This document shows, in pieces, positions 49,911 through 58,454 of a stretch of 64,000 nucleotides of DNA. The notes under the pieces are model-generated. The model was given only the letters and a program-made list of their open reading frames with translations, did no database searches and had not been told where the DNA came from. Each line of letters begins with the position of its first letter. Within the stretch, counting starts at the first letter, position 1. The stretch is from contig NZ_QPCG01000003.1 in assembly GCF_003351025.1 (NCBI RefSeq), positions 450,355 through 514,354 of the forward strand. Reading direction: 5' to 3'. The DNA comes from Mucilaginibacter endophyticus. GTDB taxonomy: Bacteria; Bacteroidota; Bacteroidia; Sphingobacteriales; Sphingobacteriaceae. The translations under genes were made by a program, and so were the position numbers.

Positions 49911-52900
49911 ATGTCGTCAAGCAAGCAAGTTTTTCAAGCTGATAATCCCGGTAGGTGGAACCGTTTTAAGTGGTTAAGCCGCGTACTACTGGCTGTGTTG
50001 GTTATTGGCATCATAGCCGTAATTGTAACTATCCGTTCAACATACTATCCCGAACTTCCTAACCTTAATCCTGCTCCTAAAAAAATGACTAAGGAGGAGC
50101 TTGAGAAGTTAAAGCAATCAACCAAGTTCAAATCATTCAAAATACAAAAGTCCGAGATAGAAGCTCTTGAACGCGCAAAAAAACTACACCAGCTTAAACA
50201 ACCCAACAATAAAGATCGTATCAATGCCGCGTTTTACCGTGCATGGGAACCGCAGGCCTATAACTCATTAGTAGTGAACATTGGCCACCTGGATATGGTG
50301 GTAAGCGAAGGTTTTTTTATAGCCCCCAAAACAGATACGGTAATTACCAAGCTTGATACCGGGTTAATGAACCTGAATAAAAAGTACAACAAGCCAATTG
50401 TTGTATCGCTGTCAAACTATGTAAACTATGATAACGCCCATGGCGGTTACGATACAAAAGATATTGACCGTATTGTTAATAGTAAAACGCTCCGCGGCGG
50501 TTTCATTAACAGTATAGTTAACTCACTTTCTAAAAATAAATTAAAAGGCATCAATATTGATTTTGATGAACTGCGCGACCGCAATAGCAAAAACTACATC
50601 ACTTTTCAAAACGAGCTTTATAACACGCTGCATGCCAAAGGCTTCCTGGTTACGCAAAACGTAGTACCCGAGGATGAAACCTTTGATATTAAAAGGCTTC
50701 AGCATGTGAACGATTTTCTGTTCATCATGGCAATTGACGAGCATTATGAAGCCACAAACGCGGGTGATCTTTCAAACCAGCACTGGGTTGAGCAGATCCT
50801 GGATGATGTTTGTTCAAAAGTTCCGTCAGAGAAAATAATTTTAACATTTGCAGGCGGTGCTTATGACTGGCGTGAAAACAGTGTGGGTAAAACAATGGGC
50901 TACCAGCAAGCCATCAGTACAGCCGATGAGCAAAAAAGCAGGATAACATTCGATCCAAATTCGGCTAACCTGCACTATACCTATATGGACAAGGATAGCC
51001 TTGACCATACCGTTTATTTTACCGACGCCGCCACAAACTTCAATGTGATCCGCATGGCCGACGACTGGGCGACCGGTGGTGTGGCCTTATGGCGATTGGG
51101 TGCAGAAGATCCGCGACTTTGGACATTTTTCCAGAAAAACCTTTCGATAGACTCGTTGAAAAAAACGGGTATCGATATGCGTAAACTTACCTCGGTAGGT
51201 TTGAACAACCGCGTAAATGTTGACTATGACGGCGATGGTGAGGTACTTGACCTTATCACCACACCTACTACCGGCGAGATAAACGTAAAAATGGATACTT
51301 CCACTTTTACCATTCTTGATCAGCATTACATCAAACTGCCAACCAAGTATGTGATCCGCAGGTATGGTTACGCGCCTAAAAAGGTAGTTTTAACTTTTGA
51401 CGACGGCCCAGATCCTGACTTTACCCCACGTATCTTAGATATCCTCAAGGCCGAAAAAGTGCCGGCAGCATTCTTTGTTGTAGGCTCCATGGCCGAAAAG
51501 AATATGCAGCTGCTCCGCCGCGAATATGAAGAGGGCTATGAAATTGGTAATCACACCTTCTTCCACCCCGATATTTCAACCATCAGCTTAAAAAGAGTAA
51601 TACTTGAACTTAACTCTACCCGTAAGCTTATCGAGTCGGTAACCGGACGAAGTACTATCCTGTTCCGCCCGCCATTTAACGCCGATGCCGAGCCACAGAC
51701 ACTTGCCGAGGTTATCCCGGTTGCTGAAAGCCGCCGCCAAAGCTATATCACCATTGGCGAATCTATCGACCCATGGGATTGGCAGCCAGGTGTGACTGCC
51801 GATAGTATCATTGCCCGTACCATCAGACAAAAAGATAACGGATCTATGATATTGCTTCATGATGCCGGTGGCGATACCCGCGAAGAAACAGTTAAGGCCC
51901 TCCCCGAGATTATCCATTACTTTAAATCCCACGGTTATCAATTCACTACCATTGCCGATGTATTGGGCAAAACCAAGGATGATTTGATGCCGCCGATTAA
52001 AAATGATCCGAGTACTGGAATTTTCGGTCCGGCTTATGATGTTTTTGTACATGGCTATTACTACATCAATTGGGCGCTGATCTATATCTTCCTTTCGGCG
52101 ATATTCCTGGCAATTGGTCGTATTGTACTTATCGGTATCCTGGCTGTAAGGCAGCAAAGCGTAGATAAAAAATCTAAAAAGCTTGATCGTAGTACTGATA
52201 ATATGCCTGCCGTGAGCATCATTGTACCGGCATACAACGAGGAAATTAATGCCGTAGCTACTATTCAAAGTTTATTAAAAACCGATTACCCGTCGTTCGA
52301 GATCATTTTTGTTGATGACGGATCAAAAGATAAAACTTTTGAGGTTGTGGAAGCTGCATATAAAGGCAATCCGCTTATTAAAATATTAACTAAACCCAAC
52401 GGTGGTAAAGCGTCCGCGTTAAACTTTGGTATTACTCACGCCCAAAATGATTTTGTGGTTTGTATTGATGCCGATACCCAATTGAAAACTGACGCGGTTT
52501 ATCAACTCATGACCTATTTTACCGACGAGGAAATAGGCGCGGTAGCCGGAACGGTTAAAGTTGGTAACGAAACCAATATCATTACACGCTGGCAGTCGAT
52601 AGAGTATATCACCGCCCAAAATATGGACCGCCGCGCATTTGACCTCATCAACAGTATTACTGTTGTGCCCGGAGCTATTGGCGCGTTCCGCAAGTCGGCT
52701 ATTTTCCGTGCAGGAGGCTTTACTTATGACACCCTTGCCGAGGATTGTGATTTAACTATGCGCATCCTTAAACAAGGTTACGTAGTACGCAACTGTGCCG
52801 AGGCGGTTGCTTATACTGAAGCTCCTGAAACCATAAACATGCTGCTTAAACAGCGTTTCCGCTGGAGTTTTGGCGTAATGCAAAGTTTCTGGAAAAACCG

Positions 52901-53366
52901 CGACGCGCTGTTTAACAAAAAATATAAGTTTTTTGGAATGGTGGGGATGCCTAACATCCTTATTTTCCAGATCATATTGCCGCTGTTCTCCCCTCTGGCA
53001 GATTTAATGATGCTATTCGCCCTATTTGGCGAAAAGCCGGAGAAGATGCTGATGTACTATGTGGCGTTCGTTGTGGTTGACTTTATTGTCGGCATCATCG
53101 CTTTCCGCATGGAAAAAGAGGATTATAAAAAACTTATTTACATCATCCCTCAACGCTTTATGTGGCGCCAGCTGATGTACTATGTACTGTTTAAATCGCT
53201 GCGTAAAGCATTAAAAGGCGAGCTAAGCGGCTGGGGCGTATTGAAGCGTACCGGCAACGTAAAAGTAGATGGATCAGGCGGTAACAAAGCGCAGCCGATA
53301 TATATTGTGATCGGTGTGGCGGTAGTTGCCGTGATCATATATTTGCTGTATAAGCATTATAGTTAG
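49911..53366 (+). CDS. GH18-NodB-GT2 trifunctional membrane protein
   Basis: 1151 residues. A membrane helix (about 23-45), a GH18-like chitinase-fold domain (about 90-430, with GINIDFDEL near 214-222), a NodB polysaccharide deacetylase domain (LTFDDGPDPDF near 494, HTFFHPD, FRPPFNAD, DPWDWQPG, ILLHDAGG), membrane helices near 716-746, then a family 2 processive glycosyltransferase (VSIIVPAYNEE near 766, DADT near 852, ED near 943, QRFRWSFG near 980) and further membrane helices. The set matches the PgaB/PgaC poly-N-acetylglucosamine machinery fused into one polypeptide: synthesis, export and deacetylation of an exopolysaccharide. Substrate is inferred. Confidence 0.9.
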   Translation: MSSSKQVFQADNPGRWNRFKWLSRVLLAVLVIGIIAVIVTIRSTYYPELPNLNPAPKKMTKEELEKLKQSTKFKSFKIQKSEIEALERAKKLHQLKQPNNKDRINAAFYRAWEPQAYNSLVVNIGHLDMVVSEGFFIAPKTDTVITKLDTGLMNLNKKYNKPIVVSLSNYVNYDNAHGGYDTKDIDRIVNSKTLRGGFINSIVNSLSKNKLKGINIDFDELRDRNSKNYITFQNELYNTLHAKGFLVTQNVVPEDETFDIKRLQHVNDFLFIMAIDEHYEATNAGDLSNQHWVEQILDDVCSKVPSEKIILTFAGGAYDWRENSVGKTMGYQQAISTADEQKSRITFDPNSANLHYTYMDKDSLDHTVYFTDAATNFNVIRMADDWATGGVALWRLGAEDPRLWTFFQKNLSIDSLKKTGIDMRKLTSVGLNNRVNVDYDGDGEVLDLITTPTTGEINVKMDTSTFTILDQHYIKLPTKYVIRRYGYAPKKVVLTFDDGPDPDFTPRILDILKAEKVPAAFFVVGSMAEKNMQLLRREYEEGYEIGNHTFFHPDISTISLKRVILELNSTRKLIESVTGRSTILFRPPFNADAEPQTLAEVIPVAESRRQSYITIGESIDPWDWQPGVTADSIIARTIRQKDNGSMILLHDAGGDTREETVKALPEIIHYFKSHGYQFTTIADVLGKTKDDLMPPIKNDPSTGIFGPAYDVFVHGYYYINWALIYIFLSAIFLAIGRIVLIGILAVRQQSVDKKSKKLDRSTDNMPAVSIIVPAYNEEINAVATIQSLLKTDYPSFEIIFVDDGSKDKTFEVVEAAYKGNPLIKILTKPNGGKASALNFGITHAQNDFVVCIDADTQLKTDAVYQLMTYFTDEEIGAVAGTVKVGNETNIITRWQSIEYITAQNMDRRAFDLINSITVVPGAIGAFRKSAIFRAGGFTYDTLAEDCDLTMRILKQGYVVRNCAEAVAYTEAPETINMLLKQRFRWSFGVMQSFWKNRDALFNKKYKFFGMVGMPNILIFQIILPLFSPLADLMMLFALFGEKPEKMLMYYVAFVVVDFIVGIIAFRMEKEDYKKLIYIIPQRFMWRQLMYYVLFKSLRKALKGELSGWGVLKRTGNVKVDGSGGNKAQPIYIVIGVAVVAVIIYLLYKHYS

Positions 53367-53377
53367 CCTTGCTTGAG

Positions 53378-53629
53378 CCTGTAGTTACAAACTACAGGCA
53401 TACGAATTCGAAGTCAGAGACTTCGAATAGCTTTTTTATTTTTTACTTCTATTTTACCGCTGTCCGAAGTCTTTGACTTCGGACTACTATGCCTGTAGTT
53501 TGCAACTACAGGATTTAATACAAACAATCTACATCTATAATGTCGCTGTCCGAAGTCTCTGACTTCGGAATACTATGCCTGTAGTTTGCAACTACAGGAT
53601 TCAATACAAACAATCTATATCTATAATTT
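53378..53629. repeat. Left-side hairpin repeats of the RAYT element
   Basis: Each unit is a pair of adjacent hairpins: one of CTGTAGTT...AACTACAG and one of TTCGAAGTC...GACTTCGAA or TCCGAAGTC...GACTTCGGA. One unit faces right (53378-53430); two face left in tandem (from 53460 and from 53546, period 86). The second tandem copy runs into the end of the transposase gene (53601-53629), so the first tandem copy contains a duplicate of the last ~9 codons of the transposase. Confidence 0.88.
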
Positions 53630-54155
53630 GATCTATTTCCGCATAGTTTGACGCGCTCGAATACATGTAATCTTCCGCGCGATAAGTCAACCCGGCCCTA
53701 ACAGGATTTTGATGAATGTAGTCGATCTTCTGTTGTATTACAGCAGGAGAAAAAAGTTCAATGAAATGACTATCATGATCCCAGAGCTGGTAGTGCTCAT
53801 TCCGGCTGTGCCTGGACGCATAATACTTAAACTGATGTAACATCCACTCTTTACGGCTTTCGGTATTATCTGATTCGATATCCTCTAAAATACGTTTGGC
53901 GGTAAACTTCTTACAGTCCCTTACAAATGCGCTAATAGTAAACCCATCATCAACAGAAACAATAAGATGCATATGGTTTGACATAATTACATAAGCATGT
54001 AAATGCAATCCCTTATGTTCCTGGCAATACTTTAATGATTCAATTACGATATCGCGATATCGCTGCCTGGAGAAAACATCTATCCAACCTACCACAGTAA
54101 AAGTCATGTAATAAATCGCTTGCTGATCACGAATTACATAGCCTTTTTTAAACAT
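53601..54155 (-). CDS. REP-associated tyrosine transposase (RAYT, Y1/HUH type)
   Basis: 184 residues, a single-stranded-DNA HUH nuclease of the IS200/IS605-like RAYT class: HUH motif H61-M-H63 in VIMSNHMHLIV, and catalytic Tyr146 in QQKIDYIHQNPVRAG. WDHDSHFIELFSP and the SASNYA end are typical. RAYTs excise or copy small palindromic repeats (REP or BIME). Here the gene is flanked on each side by paired hairpin repeats, and the 3' end overlaps one of them. It is the likely mover of that repeat family. Confidence 0.92.
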   Translation of the reverse strand: MFKKGYVIRDQQAIYYMTFTVVGWIDVFSRQRYRDIVIESLKYCQEHKGLHLHAYVIMSNHMHLIVSVDDGFTISAFVRDCKKFTAKRILEDIESDNTESRKEWMLHQFKYYASRHSRNEHYQLWDHDSHFIELFSPAVIQQKIDYIHQNPVRAGLTYRAEDYMYSSASNYAEIDQIIDIDCLY

Positions 54156-54182
54156 ATCGCAATAAGTGTTAGGTTTTTATTT

Positions 54183-54325
54183 CATGTATGTAGTTACAAA
54201 CTACATGCATAATGGTTCGAAGTCAGAGACTTCGAACAGCAATTCTTGTCTTTTTTCTATACTTTTATTCGCTATCCGAAGTCTCCGACTTCGGATTTAT
54301 ATGGCTGTAGTTTGTAACTACAGGC
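54183..54325. repeat. Right-side hairpin repeats of the RAYT element
   Basis: One unit facing right (54183-54240: GTAGTTACAAACTAC followed by TTCGAAGTCAGAGACTTCGA) and one facing left (54270-54325: TCCGAAGTCTCCGACTTCGG then CTGTAGTTTGTAACTACAG). The last unit touches the ispF stop codon (54325-54327). Pairs on both sides give the whole transposon the symmetry of an insertion unit. Confidence 0.85.
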
Positions 54326-54807
54326 TACTCCCGCTCAATCAAACAAACAGCATAAGCCACAACGCCTTCCTCCCTTCCTATAAAGCCCATTTGCTCATTG
54401 GTAGTAGCTTTAATAGAGATGTCTTCTTCGCTGATACCTGCGGCTTCTGCTATGTAAGTTTTCATTGCGGGGATATGCGGATTAATCTTTGGCGCTTCGA
54501 GGCAAACCATAGCATCGATATTGCCAATAACAAAACTTTTCTCTTTGATCAGGGCAACCACATGTTGTAAAAGGATCAAGCTGCTGATACCTTTCCAACG
54601 ATCGTCTTTATTTGAAAAATGAAAACCGATATCGCGCAGGTTTGCCGCCCCAAGCAGGGCATCGCAAATAGCGTGTAACAATACATCGGCATCCGAGTGG
54701 CCGTAAGCACCCGCATAATGCTCAAGCTTTACTCCGCCTAAAACAAACGGGTGATTTTCTTTTAACTGATGTACATCAAACCCAAACCCTACCTTAATTT
54801 TACCCAT
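54325..54807 (-). CDS. ispF: 2-C-methyl-D-erythritol 2,4-cyclodiphosphate synthase
   Basis: 160 residues. GFDVHQL (D11, H13) and HSDADVLLHAICDALLGA with the third zinc ligand His; DIGFHFSNKDDRWKGI and the TTNEQMGFIGREEGVVAYAVCLI C-terminal stretch. It closes the 2,4-cyclic diphosphate ring in the non-mevalonate isoprenoid pathway. Its stop overlaps the RAYT repeat and its start abuts the porV stop by one base, so the two genes are co-translated. Confidence 0.97.
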   Translation of the reverse strand: MGKIKVGFGFDVHQLKENHPFVLGGVKLEHYAGAYGHSDADVLLHAICDALLGAANLRDIGFHFSNKDDRWKGISSLILLQHVVALIKEKSFVIGNIDAMVCLEAPKINPHIPAMKTYIAEAAGISEEDISIKATTNEQMGFIGREEGVVAYAVCLIERE

Positions 54808-55976
54808 TATCTTCTTGAAGCATTTGTTGTGCCACCAAAACTTGCCGACAAAGTGAAGCGCAGAGTATTGGCCAGGGCACTATTTTGCTGGCTGGCCGCC
54901 AGGTATGAAAAGTCGAAATCAAAAACACTATACTTAAACCCTAAGCCCATGGTAAGATAATGCCTGTCGCCTTTGTTAGGGTTTTCGTAAAAATAGCCCG
55001 CCCTCAGCGCAAACTGTTTATTATACCAATACTCTACACCGGGCGAAAAACTGATCTCTTTCAGCTCTTCACTGAAACCACCCGGCGCATCACCAAATGA
55101 TTGAAAAAGACCGGCAGGAACTGATACATTATCATCCTTGCCTTTGATGATATTACCATTCTGATCGCGCAGAGGCGGGGTAGGAACTAACAGCTTGTTG
55201 ATATCAAAAGTTGCTGTAAACTCGTTAACATCATCTAACTGCCAGGTATTAGCCACACCCAACTTAAGGTTGGCCGGTAAAAAATATTTATTACCTACAT
55301 CGCTGTAACTGATTTTGGTACCAATATTTGATATGTGCGTTCCAAAGGCAAAAAGATTACCATCGCCGTAAGGTGCCGTATAATATAACGAAACATCAGC
55401 AGCAAAGGCGTTACCGGCTTTTGCCGCCTGACTTGAACCGGTAGCAAACGAGATACTTGAAATATTAGAGTGAATGTACCGCGCGGTTAAGCCCAACGAG
55501 AAATTATCACCAAACTTACGGGCAAATGAAACATCTAACGAATACTCATTAGGTGTGTAAGTACCCTGATCATTGGTATTATCATCGGTAAGCTGAATGG
55601 AACCATAATTAAAATACCTAAGCGAAGCGCCCAAAGTATTGCGCTCATCAATTTTATGGGCATAGCTTAAATATGACAAGCTGATATCAGGCACCAAATG
55701 CCTTAACCAGGGGCTGTATGAAACCGATAACGCGTCATTACTTTCCAAAAACGCAAGCTTGGAAGGGTTCCAGAAATTGGCATTAACATCCGGAGACAGC
55801 GCCACACCCGCATCACCCATTGCTCCCGAACGCGAATCGGGCGAAATATTTAAAAAAGGTACTTCGGTAGGGATTGCATTAATATTACTCCCGTTAGGAT
55901 TTGTTTGCGCCGAAGCAGCAAGAGGTATTAAAAAAGGGGTAATAAAAGCAAGGCCTCGAAATGTAAAAAGCTTCAT
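54807..55976 (-). CDS. porV: Type IX secretion outer-membrane protein PorV
   Basis: 389 residues. Signal peptide ending AASAQT, then PFLNISPDSRSGAMGDAGVALSPDVNANFWNPSKLAFL, the characteristic PorV N-terminus, followed by a 14-strand-type barrel ending ...RFTLSASFGG. PorV shuttles or holds substrates of the type IX secretion system at the outer membrane. gldJ lies divergently next to it and ispF directly downstream. The partner protease PorU is not in the window. Confidence 0.93.
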   Translation of the reverse strand: MKLFTFRGLAFITPFLIPLAASAQTNPNGSNINAIPTEVPFLNISPDSRSGAMGDAGVALSPDVNANFWNPSKLAFLESNDALSVSYSPWLRHLVPDISLSYLSYAHKIDERNTLGASLRYFNYGSIQLTDDNTNDQGTYTPNEYSLDVSFARKFGDNFSLGLTARYIHSNISSISFATGSSQAAKAGNAFAADVSLYYTAPYGDGNLFAFGTHISNIGTKISYSDVGNKYFLPANLKLGVANTWQLDDVNEFTATFDINKLLVPTPPLRDQNGNIIKGKDDNVSVPAGLFQSFGDAPGGFSEELKEISFSPGVEYWYNKQFALRAGYFYENPNKGDRHYLTMGLGFKYSVFDFDFSYLAASQQNSALANTLRFTLSASFGGTTNASRR

Positions 55977-56218
55977 TTGTAGGAGTTAGGTTGCAAAATT
56001 TTATTATATGGTATGTAATAGTAACGTGCTTTGCCTGTTTTATGTTACATCCTATTTGTTGAAAGTTAAATCAAAAATTCAAATCAACGCAACTAATTTC
56101 ATCAATTTTTCGTTAAAACCCCTGATAACTGTACTATTTATTTATAAATAATGATTTACGAGCGTAAGCAACGTATCCATTTTTTTATAAATTTACCACA
56201 CATTAGAACTGTAAAAAT

Positions 56219-57877
56219 ATGAAAATACTTTTTACTAAAACTGCTTTGGGATTGTTGGCTTTAGGGGCCGTGCTTAGCAGCTGCAGTAAACGTGAGCAAT
56301 CGCAAAAAACGGGGATAACTTATAACGATAAAAATAACGGCGGTTACGAGCGTTTCAGGCAAAGTCATCCTTCTCCGGGCCCGGGATTGGTGCCTATTGA
56401 GGGTGGAACCTTTGTTATGGGTGGTAGCGCAGATCAGGACATTACTTACGATTATAACAATGTACGCCGCAGGGTTACCGTACCATCTTTTTATATGGAC
56501 GAAACAGAAGTATCAAACCAGGATTGGCTTGATTACCTGCACTGGATTAATATTACTTTTCCTCAGGACCGCGAATTATATTACAATGCAACACCTGATA
56601 CGTTGGTTTGGCGTCATCCGCTATCATATAATGAGCCTTATGTAGATAACTACCTGCGTCACCCAGCCTTTCAGGATTATCCTGTTGTAGGCGTAACCTG
56701 GGATCAGGCACAAGCATATTGCGCATGGCGTACCGACCGTACAAACGAAAACATTTTACGTGAAACCGGTAAACTGGTAGCATGGAAAGATCAGGGCAAA
56801 AAAGGCGGTGGCGGCGATGCCGGTGCTGCAGTTAATGGCCAGCCTTTCAATACCGATATATATTTGAACGGTCAGATGACAGGTGCAGGTGTTGATGGTA
56901 AAAAAATGATGCCTAACCTGAGCCCTAACGCCCAGGCCGGTACAGGTAAAGGCGGCAAAGCCGTTAGGCCGGTACGTATGGAAGATGGTATCCTGAAACA
57001 AGCTTACCGCTTGCCTTCAGAAGCTGAATGGGAATACGCCGCATTAGCACTTGCAGGTAACACCCAATTTGAAAATATCGACGACGGCAAAATGTATACC
57101 TGGAATGGTATGGGCGTACGTTCGGCAAAAAGCAAAACCCGTGGCTTAATCATGGCTAACTTTAAACGCGGTAGCGGTGACAACGCCGGTGTTGGTGGTT
57201 ACCTGAATGATAAGGCCGACATTACCGCTCCAGTGCGTTCATACGCTCCAAACGATTTTGGTTTGTATAACATGGCAGGTAACGTTAATGAATGGGTTGC
57301 CGATACCTATCGTCAAACATCATTTGAAGAATTTGAAGACTTTAACCCTTTCCGCGGTAACGAGTTTACAAACAAGCGTCTTTCAGATCCAAGCAAAGGC
57401 CTTTATGCTAAAGATAAATATGGCAAGCCGATCAAGGATCCTGCACATGCTAATAAAAAATTGAAATATAGCGAGCTTTTGGCCTTACAACAGCAAACTA
57501 CAGCTGCGCAAAGTGCTAATCCAAACGCGCCGCTTGCAACTACGCAAACAGGTTCACTTCCGGTTGATTCATTGTTGCCTAAAAACTCTGGTAAAGCTTA
57601 CAACCCTGATGCAAGGGGTGATAAGGATGAAGTTAACAAAGCCCTTTACGGTACAACCACCCTGGTTAACGACCACTCTAAAGTGTACAAAGGTGGCTCA
57701 TGGAACGATATGGCCTACTGGTTAAACCCAGCTACCCGCCGTTTCATGGATCAGGACGAATCAAGCGCCGAAGTTGGTTTCCGTTGCGCGATGACCCTGG
57801 TAGGTGCCCCTGAAATTAACCCTAATGGTAAACCTCATTATCCGGTAAAAAAGGCAAAACCTTTTAAAGCAAGGTAA
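56219..57877 (+). CDS. gldJ: Gliding motility lipoprotein GldJ
   Basis: 552 residues. Lipoprotein signal MKILFTKTALGLLALGAVLSSCSK (lipobox LSSC, Cys22). The rest is an FGE-sulfatase (SUMF1)-like fold: GPGLVPIEGGTFVMGGSADQDITYDYNNVRRRVTVPSFYMDETEVSNQDWLDYLHWI at the start and AYWLNPATRRFMDQDESSAEVGFRCAMTL at the end, with insertions between. That fold and size fit GldJ, an outer-membrane lipoprotein needed for gliding and T9SS ring function; GldK/PorK is a close paralogue and the less likely reading. It is next to porV, an arrangement also seen in other gliding Bacteroidota. Confidence 0.88.
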   Translation: MKILFTKTALGLLALGAVLSSCSKREQSQKTGITYNDKNNGGYERFRQSHPSPGPGLVPIEGGTFVMGGSADQDITYDYNNVRRRVTVPSFYMDETEVSNQDWLDYLHWINITFPQDRELYYNATPDTLVWRHPLSYNEPYVDNYLRHPAFQDYPVVGVTWDQAQAYCAWRTDRTNENILRETGKLVAWKDQGKKGGGGDAGAAVNGQPFNTDIYLNGQMTGAGVDGKKMMPNLSPNAQAGTGKGGKAVRPVRMEDGILKQAYRLPSEAEWEYAALALAGNTQFENIDDGKMYTWNGMGVRSAKSKTRGLIMANFKRGSGDNAGVGGYLNDKADITAPVRSYAPNDFGLYNMAGNVNEWVADTYRQTSFEEFEDFNPFRGNEFTNKRLSDPSKGLYAKDKYGKPIKDPAHANKKLKYSELLALQQQTTAAQSANPNAPLATTQTGSLPVDSLLPKNSGKAYNPDARGDKDEVNKALYGTTTLVNDHSKVYKGGSWNDMAYWLNPATRRFMDQDESSAEVGFRCAMTLVGAPEINPNGKPHYPVKKAKPFKAR

Positions 57878-57896
57878 TTTTTAAAACATAATACAT

Positions 57897-57932
57897 GCAA
57901 GGCCTTTTCAGAAATGAGAGGCCTTGTTTGTT
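57897..57932 (+). terminator. Terminator after gldJ
   Basis: 8-bp stem CAAGGCCT/AGGCCTTG with a 13-base loop, then TTTGTTTT. Confidence 0.75.
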
Positions 57933-57978
57933 TTATAGCCTATTCATTACTTCAAGCACATTGCTGCACTGCAATACG

Positions 57979-58365
57979 TTATCCGTCAATGGGCTCAACC
58001 CACTGGCTTCGCCATGCAGGAGCTTCAAAAGGATCGGCAAAATATTGTGTTTCATGTATCACCTTCGCGTCACGAAACTCCATGATACTTACCGTGTATG
58101 CCGGCTTCTGCTGATAGTTAATGGTATATTCGCTAACCCAGGTATCCCCGCTCCCGAGAATTCGCCTTACACGAAAGCCGGACGGCTTACCGGGATGATG
58201 CTCTCGTAAAGCCTGCAAATTAGTCCGTCCAAAAATCCGCTCGCCCGATTGGGGGTAATCACAGATTACATCGTCGTCATAAATATCATGTTCCGCGTTG
58301 ATATCTCCGGCTGCTGATGCCTGCCAGTGAGCATTGAGTAAAGCGAGTATTTGTTCATCTTCCAT
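57979..58365 (-). CDS. SnoaL-like / NTF2-fold protein
   Basis: 128 residues. Cone-shaped SnoaL/NTF2-type fold: EQILALLNAHWQASAAGDINAEHDIYDDDVICDYPQSGERIFGRTNLQALREHHPG, then GDTWVSEYTINYQQKPAYTVSIMEFRDAKVIHETQYFADPFEAPAWR. Such proteins are often small enzymes or ligand-binding subunits; the target is unknown. Convergent with gldJ and separate from the SusCD pair. Confidence 0.82.
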   Translation of the reverse strand: MEDEQILALLNAHWQASAAGDINAEHDIYDDDVICDYPQSGERIFGRTNLQALREHHPGKPSGFRVRRILGSGDTWVSEYTINYQQKPAYTVSIMEFRDAKVIHETQYFADPFEAPAWRSQWVEPIDG

Positions 58366-58399
58366 GGTGTGCCATTTTTAATTGCTTTTAGTTTTCAAT

Positions 58400-58431
58400 A
58401 AAAAATCCCGGTGACGAATCATCACCGGGAT
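58400..58431 (-). terminator. Terminator after the SusD gene
   Basis: Reverse strand: perfect 10-bp stem ATCCCGGTGA/TCACCGGGAT followed by TTTTT. Confidence 0.88.
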
Positions 58432-58454
58432 ATATACTTATCAATAGTTTACTA

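Noticed and set aside
53460..53629. Possible CRISPR array near the RAYT
   Set aside because: Only two 86-base tandem copies, with internal hairpins and no unique spacers or cas genes.
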